Source of the DNA: an uncultured Psychrobacillus sp. | GTDB lineage: Bacteria > Bacillota > Bacilli > Bacillales_A > Planococcaceae | NCBI GenBank assembly: GCA_934234185.1 | Contig: CAKQHO010000130.1 | Coordinates: 1-8,526 of the forward strand | Reading direction: 5' to 3' | DNA length: 8,526 bases | In this document: positions 1-5,455 of the stretch, piece after piece | Numbering within the stretch: the stretch's first letter is position 1 | Layout: the number at the start of each line of letters is the position of its first letter | Program-made: the position numbers and the translations under genes | Notes under the pieces: model-generated | What the model was told of the DNA's origin: nothing | Database searches by the model: none | Seen by the model: only the letters and a program-made list of their open reading frames with translations

Positions 1-72
1 TGACCCCTACGGGATTCGAACCCGTGTTACCGCCGTGAAAGGGCGGTGTCTTAACCGCTTGACCAAGGGGCC
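1..72 (-). tRNA. tRNA-Glu (anticodon TTC), 3' CCA outside the window
   Basis: Carries glutamate to GAA/GAG codons. Read on the minus strand, base 72 is position 1. The acceptor stem GGCCCCT pairs with AGGGGTC, including the G2-U71 wobble that I also recall in B. subtilis tRNA-Glu. The anticodon stem CCGCC/GGCGG closes the loop CTTTCAC, with anticodon TTC at 39-37. The T arm has a CGGGTTCGAATCCCG-type stem-loop. Base 1 of the window is the discriminator A, so the CCA end lies just outside and cannot be checked. It is the third tRNA of a cluster with tRNA-Ser and tRNA-Asn, probably one transcript. Confidence 0.97.
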
Positions 73-76
73 AATA

Positions 77-167
77 TGGCGGAGAAGGAGGGATTTGAAC
101 CCTCGCGCCGGTTACCCGACCTACACCCTTAGCAGGGGCGCCTCTTCAGCCACTTGAGTACTTCCCC
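77..167 (-). tRNA. tRNA-Ser (anticodon GCT) with encoded CCA
   Basis: Reads AGC/AGU codons. It is a class II tRNA with a long variable arm (GTGTAGGTCGGGTAACCGGC region), typical of serine. The anticodon loop is CTGCTAA, with anticodon GCT at 133-131. The T stem GAGGG/CCCTC, discriminator G73 (base 80) and genomic CCA (79-77) are present. The acceptor 5' strand is GGGGAAG (167-161) and the 3' strand CTTCTCC (87-81). This makes position 3 a G (base 165) opposite U70 (base 83). In B. subtilis, as I recall it, the 5' strand is GGAGAAG, giving A3-U70. G3:U70 is the main identity pair for alanyl-tRNA synthetase, so this base is unusual. It lies 3 bases downstream of tRNA-Asn. Confidence 0.97.
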
Positions 168-170
168 ATA

Positions 171-245
171 TGGCTCCGAAGGTAGGACTCGAACCTACGA
201 CCAACCGGTTAACAGCCGGTTGCTCTACCACTGAGCTACTTCGGA
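171..245 (-). tRNA. tRNA-Asn (anticodon GTT) with encoded CCA
   Basis: Reads AAC/AAU codons. On the minus strand the acceptor stem TCCGAAG (245-239) pairs fully with CTTCGGA, followed by discriminator G and genomic CCA (173-171). The D arm reads AGCTCAGTGGTAGAGC, the anticodon loop is CTGTTAA with GTT at 213-211, and the T arm is GTAGG-TTCGAGT-CCTAC. It is the first gene of the tRNA cluster, about 30 bases downstream of the predicted start of a strong sigma-A promoter. The order Asn-Ser-Glu is the order at the start of the B. subtilis trnS cluster (recalled, not searched). Confidence 0.97.
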
Positions 246-282
246 ATATGTATTATGTCGTTTGCTTTACTCGACTTTTTCT

Positions 283-311
283 ATTATAGAGAGCTTGTCC
301 GGAATCGTCAA
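283..311 (-). promoter_or_regulatory. Sigma-A promoter of the tRNA cluster
   Basis: The minus strand shows -35 TTGACG (311-306), a 17-base spacer and a perfect -10 TATAAT (288-283). This is 11 of 12 consensus bases with ideal spacing. Transcription should start near 276, leaving a leader of about 30 bases before tRNA-Asn. The -35 box begins only 15 bases past the stop codon of the sprT-like gene, and no clear terminator separates the two. The tRNAs could therefore also receive read-through, but their main drive should come from here. Confidence 0.88.
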
Positions 312-326
312 CTACTTTCTTTAAAT

Positions 327-797
327 TTATTTTATTTTTTTTGTAGAATGTAGAATAAGTTCTCCTAAACACTTGCCACACCTATACTTTTGCGTATTTA
401 TACGAATTTTCCGATTATATAATAAGCCACACTTAGTACAGATATACTGATATTTATAAGGTCTTGTAGTTGTCTTTTTCTCCACAAGATTAGAACAAAA
501 CCTCGGAGAATTAGTTTTTTTCAATAGTTCCCTAAAATCTCTATCTCTATGCTTATAACCCTTCCCTTCTAAATGCAAATGATAATGGCATAACTCATGC
601 TTAATTACGCCCGTCAGCTCATCTTCCCCATATATTTCTAACACACGAGGGTTTATCTCAATTCTATGGCTTTTAAGCATGTAACGCCCACCTGTTGTTC
701 TTAATTTATTATTAAAGGAAGCAGTATGAGTAAATTCTTTTCCAAATACTTTCTTAGAAATAGAAGAAACCAGAGTTGTTAGTTCTTCATCAGTCAT
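327..797 (-). CDS. SprT-like zinc metalloprotease (YdcK-type)
   Basis: A 156-residue SprT-family protein, equivalent to B. subtilis YdcK. A zincin motif HELCH is at residues 67-71 (two His zinc ligands and the catalytic Glu68), inside the family signature HELCHYHLHLEGKGYKH. His83 is a candidate third ligand. A C-terminal zinc ribbon is formed by CTKCG (Cys120, Cys123) and CGKC (Cys140, Cys143). Length is normal for the bacterial branch. The family is related to eukaryotic SPRTN, which degrades DNA-protein crosslinks, but the cellular role of the short Firmicute members is not established. No signal peptide or membrane segment is visible, so it should be cytoplasmic. The ATG start has an excellent AGGAGG 7 bases upstream. 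It lies 60 bases after tex in the same direction and may be co-transcribed with it. Confidence 0.9.
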   Translation of the reverse strand: MTDEELTTLVSSISKKVFGKEFTHTASFNNKLRTTGGRYMLKSHRIEINPRVLEIYGEDELTGVIKHELCHYHLHLEGKGYKHRDRDFRELLKKTNSPRFCSNLVEKKTTTRPYKYQYICTKCGLLYNRKIRINTQKYRCGKCLGELILHSTKKIK

Positions 798-822
798 TTT
801 ATCTCCTCCTTCTTGAAAGAAT

Positions 823-850
823 CAGCCCAATGATTTCACTCACTGGACTG
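823..850 (-). other. Hairpin between tex and the sprT-like gene (possible weak terminator or attenuator)
   Basis: On the minus strand an 11-pair stem (CAGTCCAGTGA against TCATTGGGCTG, two G-U wobbles) encloses the 6-base loop GTGAAA, starting 7 bases after the tex stop codon. It is followed only by ATTCTTTC, a poor U tract. It could partly terminate tex transcripts, protect the 3' end, or do nothing. The next ribosome site starts about 13 bases past it. Confidence 0.4.
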
Positions 851-857
851 ACAAAAG

Positions 858-3011
858 TTAAATTTGTTGTTCGGGTGTTAGCATCGTTAAAGATATTCTT
901 CCCTTATTAGCATCGAATTGTTCAACCCAAACAGTCACTATATCTCCTAATGCTACAACGTCAAGCGGATGTTTAACAAAACCTTTTTTTAGCTTTGAAA
1001 TATGGATTAGGCCATCCTGTTTAACTCCAATGTCGACAAATGCACCAAAATCTACTACATTCCGGACAGTCCCTTGCAGTTCCATTCCCGGTTTCAAATC
1101 CTCTAGCTTTAACACGTCTTTCTTTAATATAGGTTGTGGAAATGCTTCACGCGGGTCTCTTGAAGGTCTCATCAAAGTTTCAATAATATCCTTTAACGTT
1201 ATTTCTCCAACCCCTATTTGGCGACTAGTCTCTTCTATAGAAATATCTCTTAAGATTTCTTCCGCTTCTTTGGTACCTATTTGTTTTTTATTGAGCCCTG
1301 CTATCTCTAAAACTTGTTCTGCTGCTTTATAGCTCTCAGGATGTATTCCAGTAGCATCAAATGGATTCTTAGCATCTGGTACTCTTAAGAAGCCAATTGC
1401 TTGTTCATAAGTTTTGGCACCTAACCGAGGAATTTTCTTTAATTGTGTTCTAGAGGTGAATCTGCCTTGTTCGTTACGAAGCTTAACAATATTCTCTGCT
1501 ACTGTTTTTGATAAACCTGATACGTATTGAAGTAGGGAGGCTGAAGCGGTATTTACATTAACCCCAACCTGATTAACAGCAGTTTCTACTATAAAAGAGA
1601 GAGAGTCAGAAAGCTTCTTCTGGGAAACGTCATGCTGGTATTGACCCACACCTACCGCCTTTGGTTCAATTTTAACCAATTCGGCTAATGGATCTTGAAG
1701 TCTCCTAGCTATTGAAACTGCGCTCCGTTGCTCAACTTGTAGTTCAGGGAATTCATTTCTTGCTATTTCAGAAGCAGAATAAACACTTGCTCCAGCTTCA
1801 TTTACAATTACATATGCTACTTCCTCATCTGTCTCCTTTAAACAATCTACGATAAATTGTTCAGTTTCCCTGGAGGCTGTCCCATTTCCAATAGCTATTA
1901 GGGTAATTGGATACTTCTTTAATAGAGATAATACTTTTTGTTTTGAACCTGCTACATCCATCTTTGGAGCGTGTGGATAAATAGCCGAAACCTCCAGTAG
2001 TTTCCCTGTATCGTTTACCACGGCAAGTTTGCAGCCCGTTCTATAGGCTGGATCTACTCCTAAGACGACCTTCCCTTTAAGTGGAGATTGAAGTAAAAGA
2101 TTTCGAAGGTTTTCACTAAAAATGTGAATTGCCTGCGCCTCCGCTTTTTCTGTAAGTTCTCCACGAATTTCTCTTTCTACAGAAGGTTGAATTAAACGTT
2201 TATAAGAATCCTCAATGGATTGTCTAATCTGATCAGCAATTTCTCCCGTATTTTTACCAATCCAATGATTCTCCATTAATTGAATAATTTTATCAATAGG
2301 CGCTTTTATTCCTACCTTTAATATATCTTCTTTTTCTCCTCGATTTAAAGCCAGTACACGATGGGGAACTATCTTTTTCACTGGTTCCTCATAGTCATAA
2401 TACATTTCATAAACATTTTTCTCATCTAATTCTACTTTTTTGACAGAGGATATCACTGTACCGTTATTTCTTGTAATGACACGTATTTGTTCACGGATTT
2501 TCGCGTCATCCGCTAATTGCTCTGCTAGTATATCTCTTGCTCCCTGAAGTGCCTCATCTTCGGAAAATACTTCCTTTTCACTATTTATATAACTAGCGGC
2601 TAAAGAAGTAAGGCTCTCTTTAGGGAAAGAAAGCAATGCGCTAGCTAAAGGCTCTAATCCCTTTTCCTTTGCTATAGTGGCTTTTGTTCTACGTTTTTGT
2701 TTAAATGGACGATATAAGTCCTCTATTCTCTGCAGTACAGTAGCCTTGTCAATAGAATCACGTAAATCTTCGGTTAGCTTTCCTTGTTCGTCAATAAGAC
2801 GTATAACTTCTTCTTTCCGTTGTTCAAGCTGTTGGATATAGTTATAACGATCTTCTACTGCTTTTATTTGAACTTCATCTAGTGAGCCAGTTTGCTCTTT
2901 TCGATAACGAGCGATAAAGGGAACAGTATTCCCCTCTTCTAACAGCTTAATCACCTGCTCTGCCTGTGAAGGCTTGACCCCTGTTTCTTTTGAAACCAGT
3001 TGCAGCATCAT
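858..3011 (-). CDS. tex: Tex / YhgF-family S1 RNA-binding protein
   Basis: A cytoplasmic nucleic-acid-binding protein, equivalent to B. subtilis YdcI. Tex proteins bind RNA or DNA and have been tied to transcription, toxin expression and stress tolerance. Residues below are numbered from an upstream TTG at 3023. The N-terminal helical region carries the signature LLEEGNTVPFIARYRKE (27-43). A YqgF/RNase H-like fold follows at about 318-445 (VVLGVDPAYRTG), then helix-hairpin-helix repeats at about 485-550, and a C-terminal S1 domain at about 645-715 (GTVRNVVDFGAFVDIG). I prefer ATG 3011, which has GGAG 6 bases upstream. The in-frame TTG at 3023 adds four residues (total 721) and has its own weaker site, AAAGGGTG. 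Both lengths suit the family. There is no frameshift or truncation. It probably has its own promoter, since the sigma-B operon is terminated upstream. Confidence 0.95.
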   Translation of the reverse strand: MMLQLVSKETGVKPSQAEQVIKLLEEGNTVPFIARYRKEQTGSLDEVQIKAVEDRYNYIQQLEQRKEEVIRLIDEQGKLTEDLRDSIDKATVLQRIEDLYRPFKQKRRTKATIAKEKGLEPLASALLSFPKESLTSLAASYINSEKEVFSEDEALQGARDILAEQLADDAKIREQIRVITRNNGTVISSVKKVELDEKNVYEMYYDYEEPVKKIVPHRVLALNRGEKEDILKVGIKAPIDKIIQLMENHWIGKNTGEIADQIRQSIEDSYKRLIQPSVEREIRGELTEKAEAQAIHIFSENLRNLLLQSPLKGKVVLGVDPAYRTGCKLAVVNDTGKLLEVSAIYPHAPKMDVAGSKQKVLSLLKKYPITLIAIGNGTASRETEQFIVDCLKETDEEVAYVIVNEAGASVYSASEIARNEFPELQVEQRSAVSIARRLQDPLAELVKIEPKAVGVGQYQHDVSQKKLSDSLSFIVETAVNQVGVNVNTASASLLQYVSGLSKTVAENIVKLRNEQGRFTSRTQLKKIPRLGAKTYEQAIGFLRVPDAKNPFDATGIHPESYKAAEQVLEIAGLNKKQIGTKEAEEILRDISIEETSRQIGVGEITLKDIIETLMRPSRDPREAFPQPILKKDVLKLEDLKPGMELQGTVRNVVDFGAFVDIGVKQDGLIHISKLKKGFVKHPLDVVALGDIVTVWVEQFDANKGRISLTMLTPEQQI

Positions 3012-3051
3012 CTTGCGCTCCAAAAAAACACACCCTTTCTTTACTAGCTTT

Positions 3052-3081
3052 ATTTTAACATATCCATCCCTTATACATCAG
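3052..3081 (-). promoter_or_regulatory. Candidate extended -10 promoter for tex
   Basis: The minus strand has TGTTAAAAT at 3060-3052, an extended -10 (TG, one base, TAAAAT; 5 of 6 to TATAAT). The best -35 at 18 bases is the weak CTGATG (3081-3076), tolerable in an extended -10 promoter. Transcription would start near 3045, about 35 bases before the tex start. A terminator after rsbX makes a separate tex promoter necessary. I see no better candidate in this spacer. Confidence 0.5.
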
Positions 3082-3089
3082 GACATCAG

Positions 3090-3193
3090 AAATGCGCAAG
3101 CGTCTGCTCTACTGACAAGCAAATAAGGATTGTCGATGTACAGCTCCTCTGCCACTTCGATCTTTCGCATTATTTAGTGCGATGTCTTTTTTT
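3090..3193. other. Structured spacer between tex and rsbX with inverted repeats and a plus-strand T7 run
   Basis: This is most of the non-coding stretch between tex and rsbX. Read on the plus strand it starts with GCGCAAGCGTCTGC. Three inverted repeats follow: GACAA/TTGTC (3114-3134); an imperfect TCGATGTACAG with CTGCCACTTCGA (3133-3160); and TCGCATT/AGTGCGA (3165-3182). A run of seven T (3187-3193) comes next. The last part resembles a plus-strand terminator, although the T run starts 5 bases after the stem. No convincing plus-strand promoter precedes it. It could be a decayed intergenic repeat, such as the palindromic elements with GCGCTTGCGC-like ends seen in Bacillaceae, or a small RNA. 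Neither is shown. Confidence 0.35.
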
Positions 3194-3208
3194 ATGGGCT
3201 TACTCAAC

Positions 3209-3240
3209 AAAAAAGAAGCCTACTATTTATAGTAGACTTC
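3209..3240 (-). terminator. Rho-independent terminator of the sigma-B operon
   Basis: On the minus strand GAAGTCTACTA (3240-3230) pairs with TAGTAGGCTTC (3225-3215): 11 positions with one A-C mismatch and a 4-base loop, followed directly by six T (3214-3209). The rsbX stop codon TAA is part of the loop and the 5' arm is the end of the rsbX coding sequence, so terminator and gene overlap. Confidence 0.9.
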
Positions 3241-3823
3241 CTATAATTAACGTGGCATCATCACCATGTTCTATTTCTTTCATAATAGCGGTATATAAAC
3301 GTTTTGCACAACCTGCTTCTTTCATAGTTAATTTAGGGCTTTTCATTGTAATTCCGTCAGAGTGTAGTAAAAACAAATCACCCTTGGAATATGAATAGGT
3401 TTGAGTATTTATATTTTGCTTTCGACCAGATAAATATCCCATAACAGGTAGGGGATAAATCATTTTTCCTGTTCCTTTTTGGTACATATAAAATCTTATA
3501 TTTCCCACACAACTATAGGAAATTGTCTGCTGTCTATAATCCACCTTTACAAGAGCAACAGCAGCTCCTCTTTTATGCATCATTAATTCGTTACTTCTTA
3601 AAAGTAAATCATCCAAAGTGTCCTCTGGGTACTCTTCTAAGATTTTTGGGATTACATCAGCTGACTCTTTAGCAATAGGGCCGTTTCCAAGACCATCTGC
3701 AATAGCACAGAGCATAAAATCCTCATGTTTGTATACATAATATGTATCACCGGATTCCGAATTACCCGTTTTTGCTTCTTGGTACGCAACCAATTCCATT
3801 TTATCATCTGAATAATTTATCAC
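3227..3823 (-). CDS. rsbX: RsbX, PP2C-type serine/threonine phosphatase (negative regulator of sigma-B)
   Basis: Removes phosphate from RsbS and RsbR, resetting the stressosome after stress and limiting sigma-B activity. The 198 residues match the family length (199 in B. subtilis). PPM-type metal-binding motifs are visible: SGD at 24-26, ADGLGNG at 42-48, VGNIRF at 107-112, HSDG at 154-157 and GDDATLIIG at 187-195. Characteristic RsbX stretches are KRGAA (84-88) and YPLPVMGYLSG (123-133). The start is a GTG whose bases overlap the sigB stop as GTGA. AGGTGG lies 9 bases upstream, inside sigB, so translation is probably coupled. It is the last gene of the operon, and its stop codon lies in the loop of the terminator. 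Confidence 0.96.
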   Translation of the reverse strand: MINYSDDKMELVAYQEAKTGNSESGDTYYVYKHEDFMLCAIADGLGNGPIAKESADVIPKILEEYPEDTLDDLLLRSNELMMHKRGAAVALVKVDYRQQTISYSCVGNIRFYMYQKGTGKMIYPLPVMGYLSGRKQNINTQTYSYSKGDLFLLHSDGITMKSPKLTMKEAGCAKRLYTAIMKEIEHGDDATLIIGSLL

Positions 3824-4605
3824 TTCACTAAGCCACCTGACGATAGTATTGCCTCTTGTAACTTTCTAATAGCTCTTCTTTGGATTCTAGAAACATGCAT
3901 TTGCGAGATACCGAGACGATCACCAGTTTCTTTTTGACTAAGCTGTTCCATGTATGTAAGTTGAATAATCTCTTTTTCTCGATCGGTTAATACATTAAAT
4001 GCATTAGCTACAAGCAAGCGCTGATCAGTTTTTTCATACTCTCCATCTGTTTGTCCTATGACATCAAACAGGGTAATTGTACTCCCATCAGCATCTGATT
4101 CTAGCGAATGATCCATAGAAAGAGCTTGATAGCTTTTTCCCATTTCCATGGCTTCTAGAACATCTTCTACTTCTACCTCTAAAAAATCAGCAATTTCTGG
4201 AACTAACGGTGATCGCTGATTTTGGATAGTTAACTCTTCTACAGCCGCTCTTATTCTTGGACCAAGCTCCTTAATCCTTCTTGGCACATGAACTGCCCAG
4301 GTCTTGTCGCGTAGAAATCTTTTAATCTCACCAATTATAGTTGGTATCGCAAATGCCTCGAAATTTTTCCCAAAAGAAGGATCATATCTGCGAATAGCAC
4401 CTAGTAATCCATGCATTCCAACTTGGACATTGTCTTCGTGGTGGGATTTGCCGTTCGAATATTTCCTAGCTATGGATTCAACTAATCTTGTATAGTTTAA
4501 AACTAGGTTGGTTTGTGCCTCTTCACTATTACTTTGTTGATATTCTTTAATCCATTCTAAAATTTGTTCTTTCGATTCCTTGTTAGGAAGAGATGTGTTC
4601 GACAT
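3820..4605 (-). CDS. sigB: RNA polymerase sigma factor SigB (general stress sigma factor)
   Basis: Directs RNA polymerase to general stress promoters when freed from RsbW. From ATG 4605 it has 261 residues. Region 2 covers about 30-105, with GLLGAIRRYDP at 66-76 and FEAFAIPTIIGEIKRFLRD at 82-100. Region 3 covers about 105-180 (VHVPRRIKELGPRIR), and region 4 about 205-253, with the helix-turn-helix SQKETGDRLGISQMHVSR at 223-240. The pattern is that of the SigB/SigF/SigG subfamily and very close to B. subtilis SigB. The upstream ATG at 4611 adds only two residues and abuts the AGGTGG ribosome site, so ATG 4605, 6 bases past that site, is the likelier start. The start overlaps rsbW by 23 bases and the stop overlaps rsbX by 4, which implies coupled translation. 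Confidence 0.97.
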   Translation of the reverse strand: MSNTSLPNKESKEQILEWIKEYQQSNSEEAQTNLVLNYTRLVESIARKYSNGKSHHEDNVQVGMHGLLGAIRRYDPSFGKNFEAFAIPTIIGEIKRFLRDKTWAVHVPRRIKELGPRIRAAVEELTIQNQRSPLVPEIADFLEVEVEDVLEAMEMGKSYQALSMDHSLESDADGSTITLFDVIGQTDGEYEKTDQRLLVANAFNVLTDREKEIIQLTYMEQLSQKETGDRLGISQMHVSRIQRRAIRKLQEAILSSGGLVK

Positions 4606-5053
4606 TTTCATCCACCTGCTTTACTCCGACATGCTTCGTCATAAATACAGTTACACCTTCTTGGTGATGGACCTTCACCTCATCCATAAGTGTTTCAATT
4701 AAGTATAAACCCAGTCCTCCTTCACGAAGGAAAGAAACCTCATCCACATCATGATATGGACCAACTTTCGCTTTTGTTTCTTCAAAATTAAAACTTTTTC
4801 CATGGTCTGCAATCATAATTTCCATTTTATCATCATACAATGCACATCCAATCACTACCTCACCTTCTTCATCCTCGGCATAAGCATGTTGTACTGCATT
4901 TGTAACTGCCTCACTTGAAGCTATTTTTAAATCCTCTATATCATCATACGTAAACCCCATACGGTTCGCTAAACCAGATATAGTAAGTCTAGCAACGCTA
5001 ACGTATTGAGGCTTTGCAGGCAATCGAATTTCTACATAATCAAACGGTTTCAT
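4583..5053 (-). CDS. rsbW: RsbW, anti-sigma-B factor and serine kinase
   Basis: Binds and blocks SigB, and phosphorylates RsbV with ATP. Unphosphorylated RsbV pulls it off SigB. The 156 residues form a GHKL (Bergerat) ATPase: N box SEAVTNAVQHAY at 47-58 with Asn52, G1 box IADHGKSF at 81-88, and G2 box EGGLGLYLIETLMDE at 111-125. Length and sequence follow B. subtilis RsbW (160). The ATG at 5053 has AGAGGTG 8 bases upstream and lies within the last 14 bases of rsbV. Its 3' end overlaps sigB by 23 bases. Partner and target are thus encoded on either side and probably made in coupled amounts. Confidence 0.97.
   Translation of the reverse strand: MKPFDYVEIRLPAKPQYVSVARLTISGLANRMGFTYDDIEDLKIASSEAVTNAVQHAYAEDEEGEVVIGCALYDDKMEIMIADHGKSFNFEETKAKVGPYHDVDEVSFLREGGLGLYLIETLMDEVKVHHQEGVTVFMTKHVGVKQVDENVEHISS
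4612..4617 (-). promoter_or_regulatory. Ribosome binding site that sets the sigB start
   Basis: AGGTGG inside the rsbW coding region. The first in-frame ATG (4611) touches it directly, too close for initiation. The second ATG (4605) is 6 bases away, a good distance. This favours the 261-residue form of SigB. Confidence 0.7.
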
Positions 5054-5384
5054 CTATTTTCACCTCTTCGTTTGTCGTTTGAATGTCCATGATATCTCCC
5101 AAACCAGTTATATCAAACAAACGTTTCAAACGAGATGAAAGTCCGGTCAATTCCATTTGAACCTTTGATTCACTTGCGTTCTTGTAAAAACCTACAAATA
5201 CTCCAAGTCCCGTACTATCCATATATGTAACATCCGTAAGATCTAACTCGACATGAAGATTTTCTTTTAAATCAATTTCACTTAACTTTTCACGTAATAA
5301 TGGTGCTGTAAAGGCATCAATTTCACCTTTAATAGTACCTTTTACCTTTAAATCTTCTAGGTATAATTCTACTAATATATTCAT
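5040..5384 (-). CDS. rsbV: RsbV, anti-anti-sigma factor (STAS domain)
   Basis: Unphosphorylated RsbV binds RsbW and frees SigB. RsbW inactivates it by serine phosphorylation and RsbU reactivates it. The 114 residues form one STAS domain. The conserved motif YMDSTGLGVFVG at 54-65 contains phospho-acceptor Ser57 (Ser56 in B. subtilis). The end reads RLFDITGL, as in the family. An in-frame ATG at 5408 would add eight residues but has no ribosome site and would leave only about 8 bases of leader behind the sigma-B promoter. ATG 5384 has GGGGG 8 bases upstream and matches the family N-terminus (MNI). It is the first gene of the sigma-B-autoregulated part of the operon and overlaps rsbW by 14 bases. 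Confidence 0.95.
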   Translation of the reverse strand: MNILVELYLEDLKVKGTIKGEIDAFTAPLLREKLSEIDLKENLHVELDLTDVTYMDSTGLGVFVGFYKNASESKVQMELTGLSSRLKRLFDITGLGDIMDIQTTNEEVKIDETV

Positions 5385-5422
5385 TCGTTTATCCCCCGTT
5401 ATTCTCATACTATAAATTATCT

Positions 5423-5448
5423 ATACCACATTTCATCTTCTACTAAAC
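5423..5448 (-). promoter_or_regulatory. Sigma-B-dependent promoter upstream of rsbV
   Basis: The minus strand has -35 GTTTAG (5448-5443; consensus GTTTAA), a 14-base spacer, and -10 TGGTAT (5428-5423; consensus GGGTAT). That is 10 of 12 bases with permitted spacing. Start would be near 5416, giving a leader of about 32 bases to rsbV. The site fills the 71-base gap between rsbU and rsbV, where B. subtilis also has its sigma-B promoter. It would give positive feedback on rsbV-rsbW-sigB-rsbX. Confidence 0.82.
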
Positions 5449-5455
5449 CTATTTT

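Noticed and set aside
1030..1332. 100-codon plus-strand reading frame inside tex
   Set aside because: It lies fully within the well-supported tex gene on the other strand, shows no family features and has no good ribosome site.
3134..3176. 13-codon plus-strand ORF (ATG at 3135-3137) with AAGG upstream, in the spacer before tex
   Set aside because: Too short and of low-complexity composition, with no promoter. I also looked here for the small sporulation protein CmpA and found no match on either strand.
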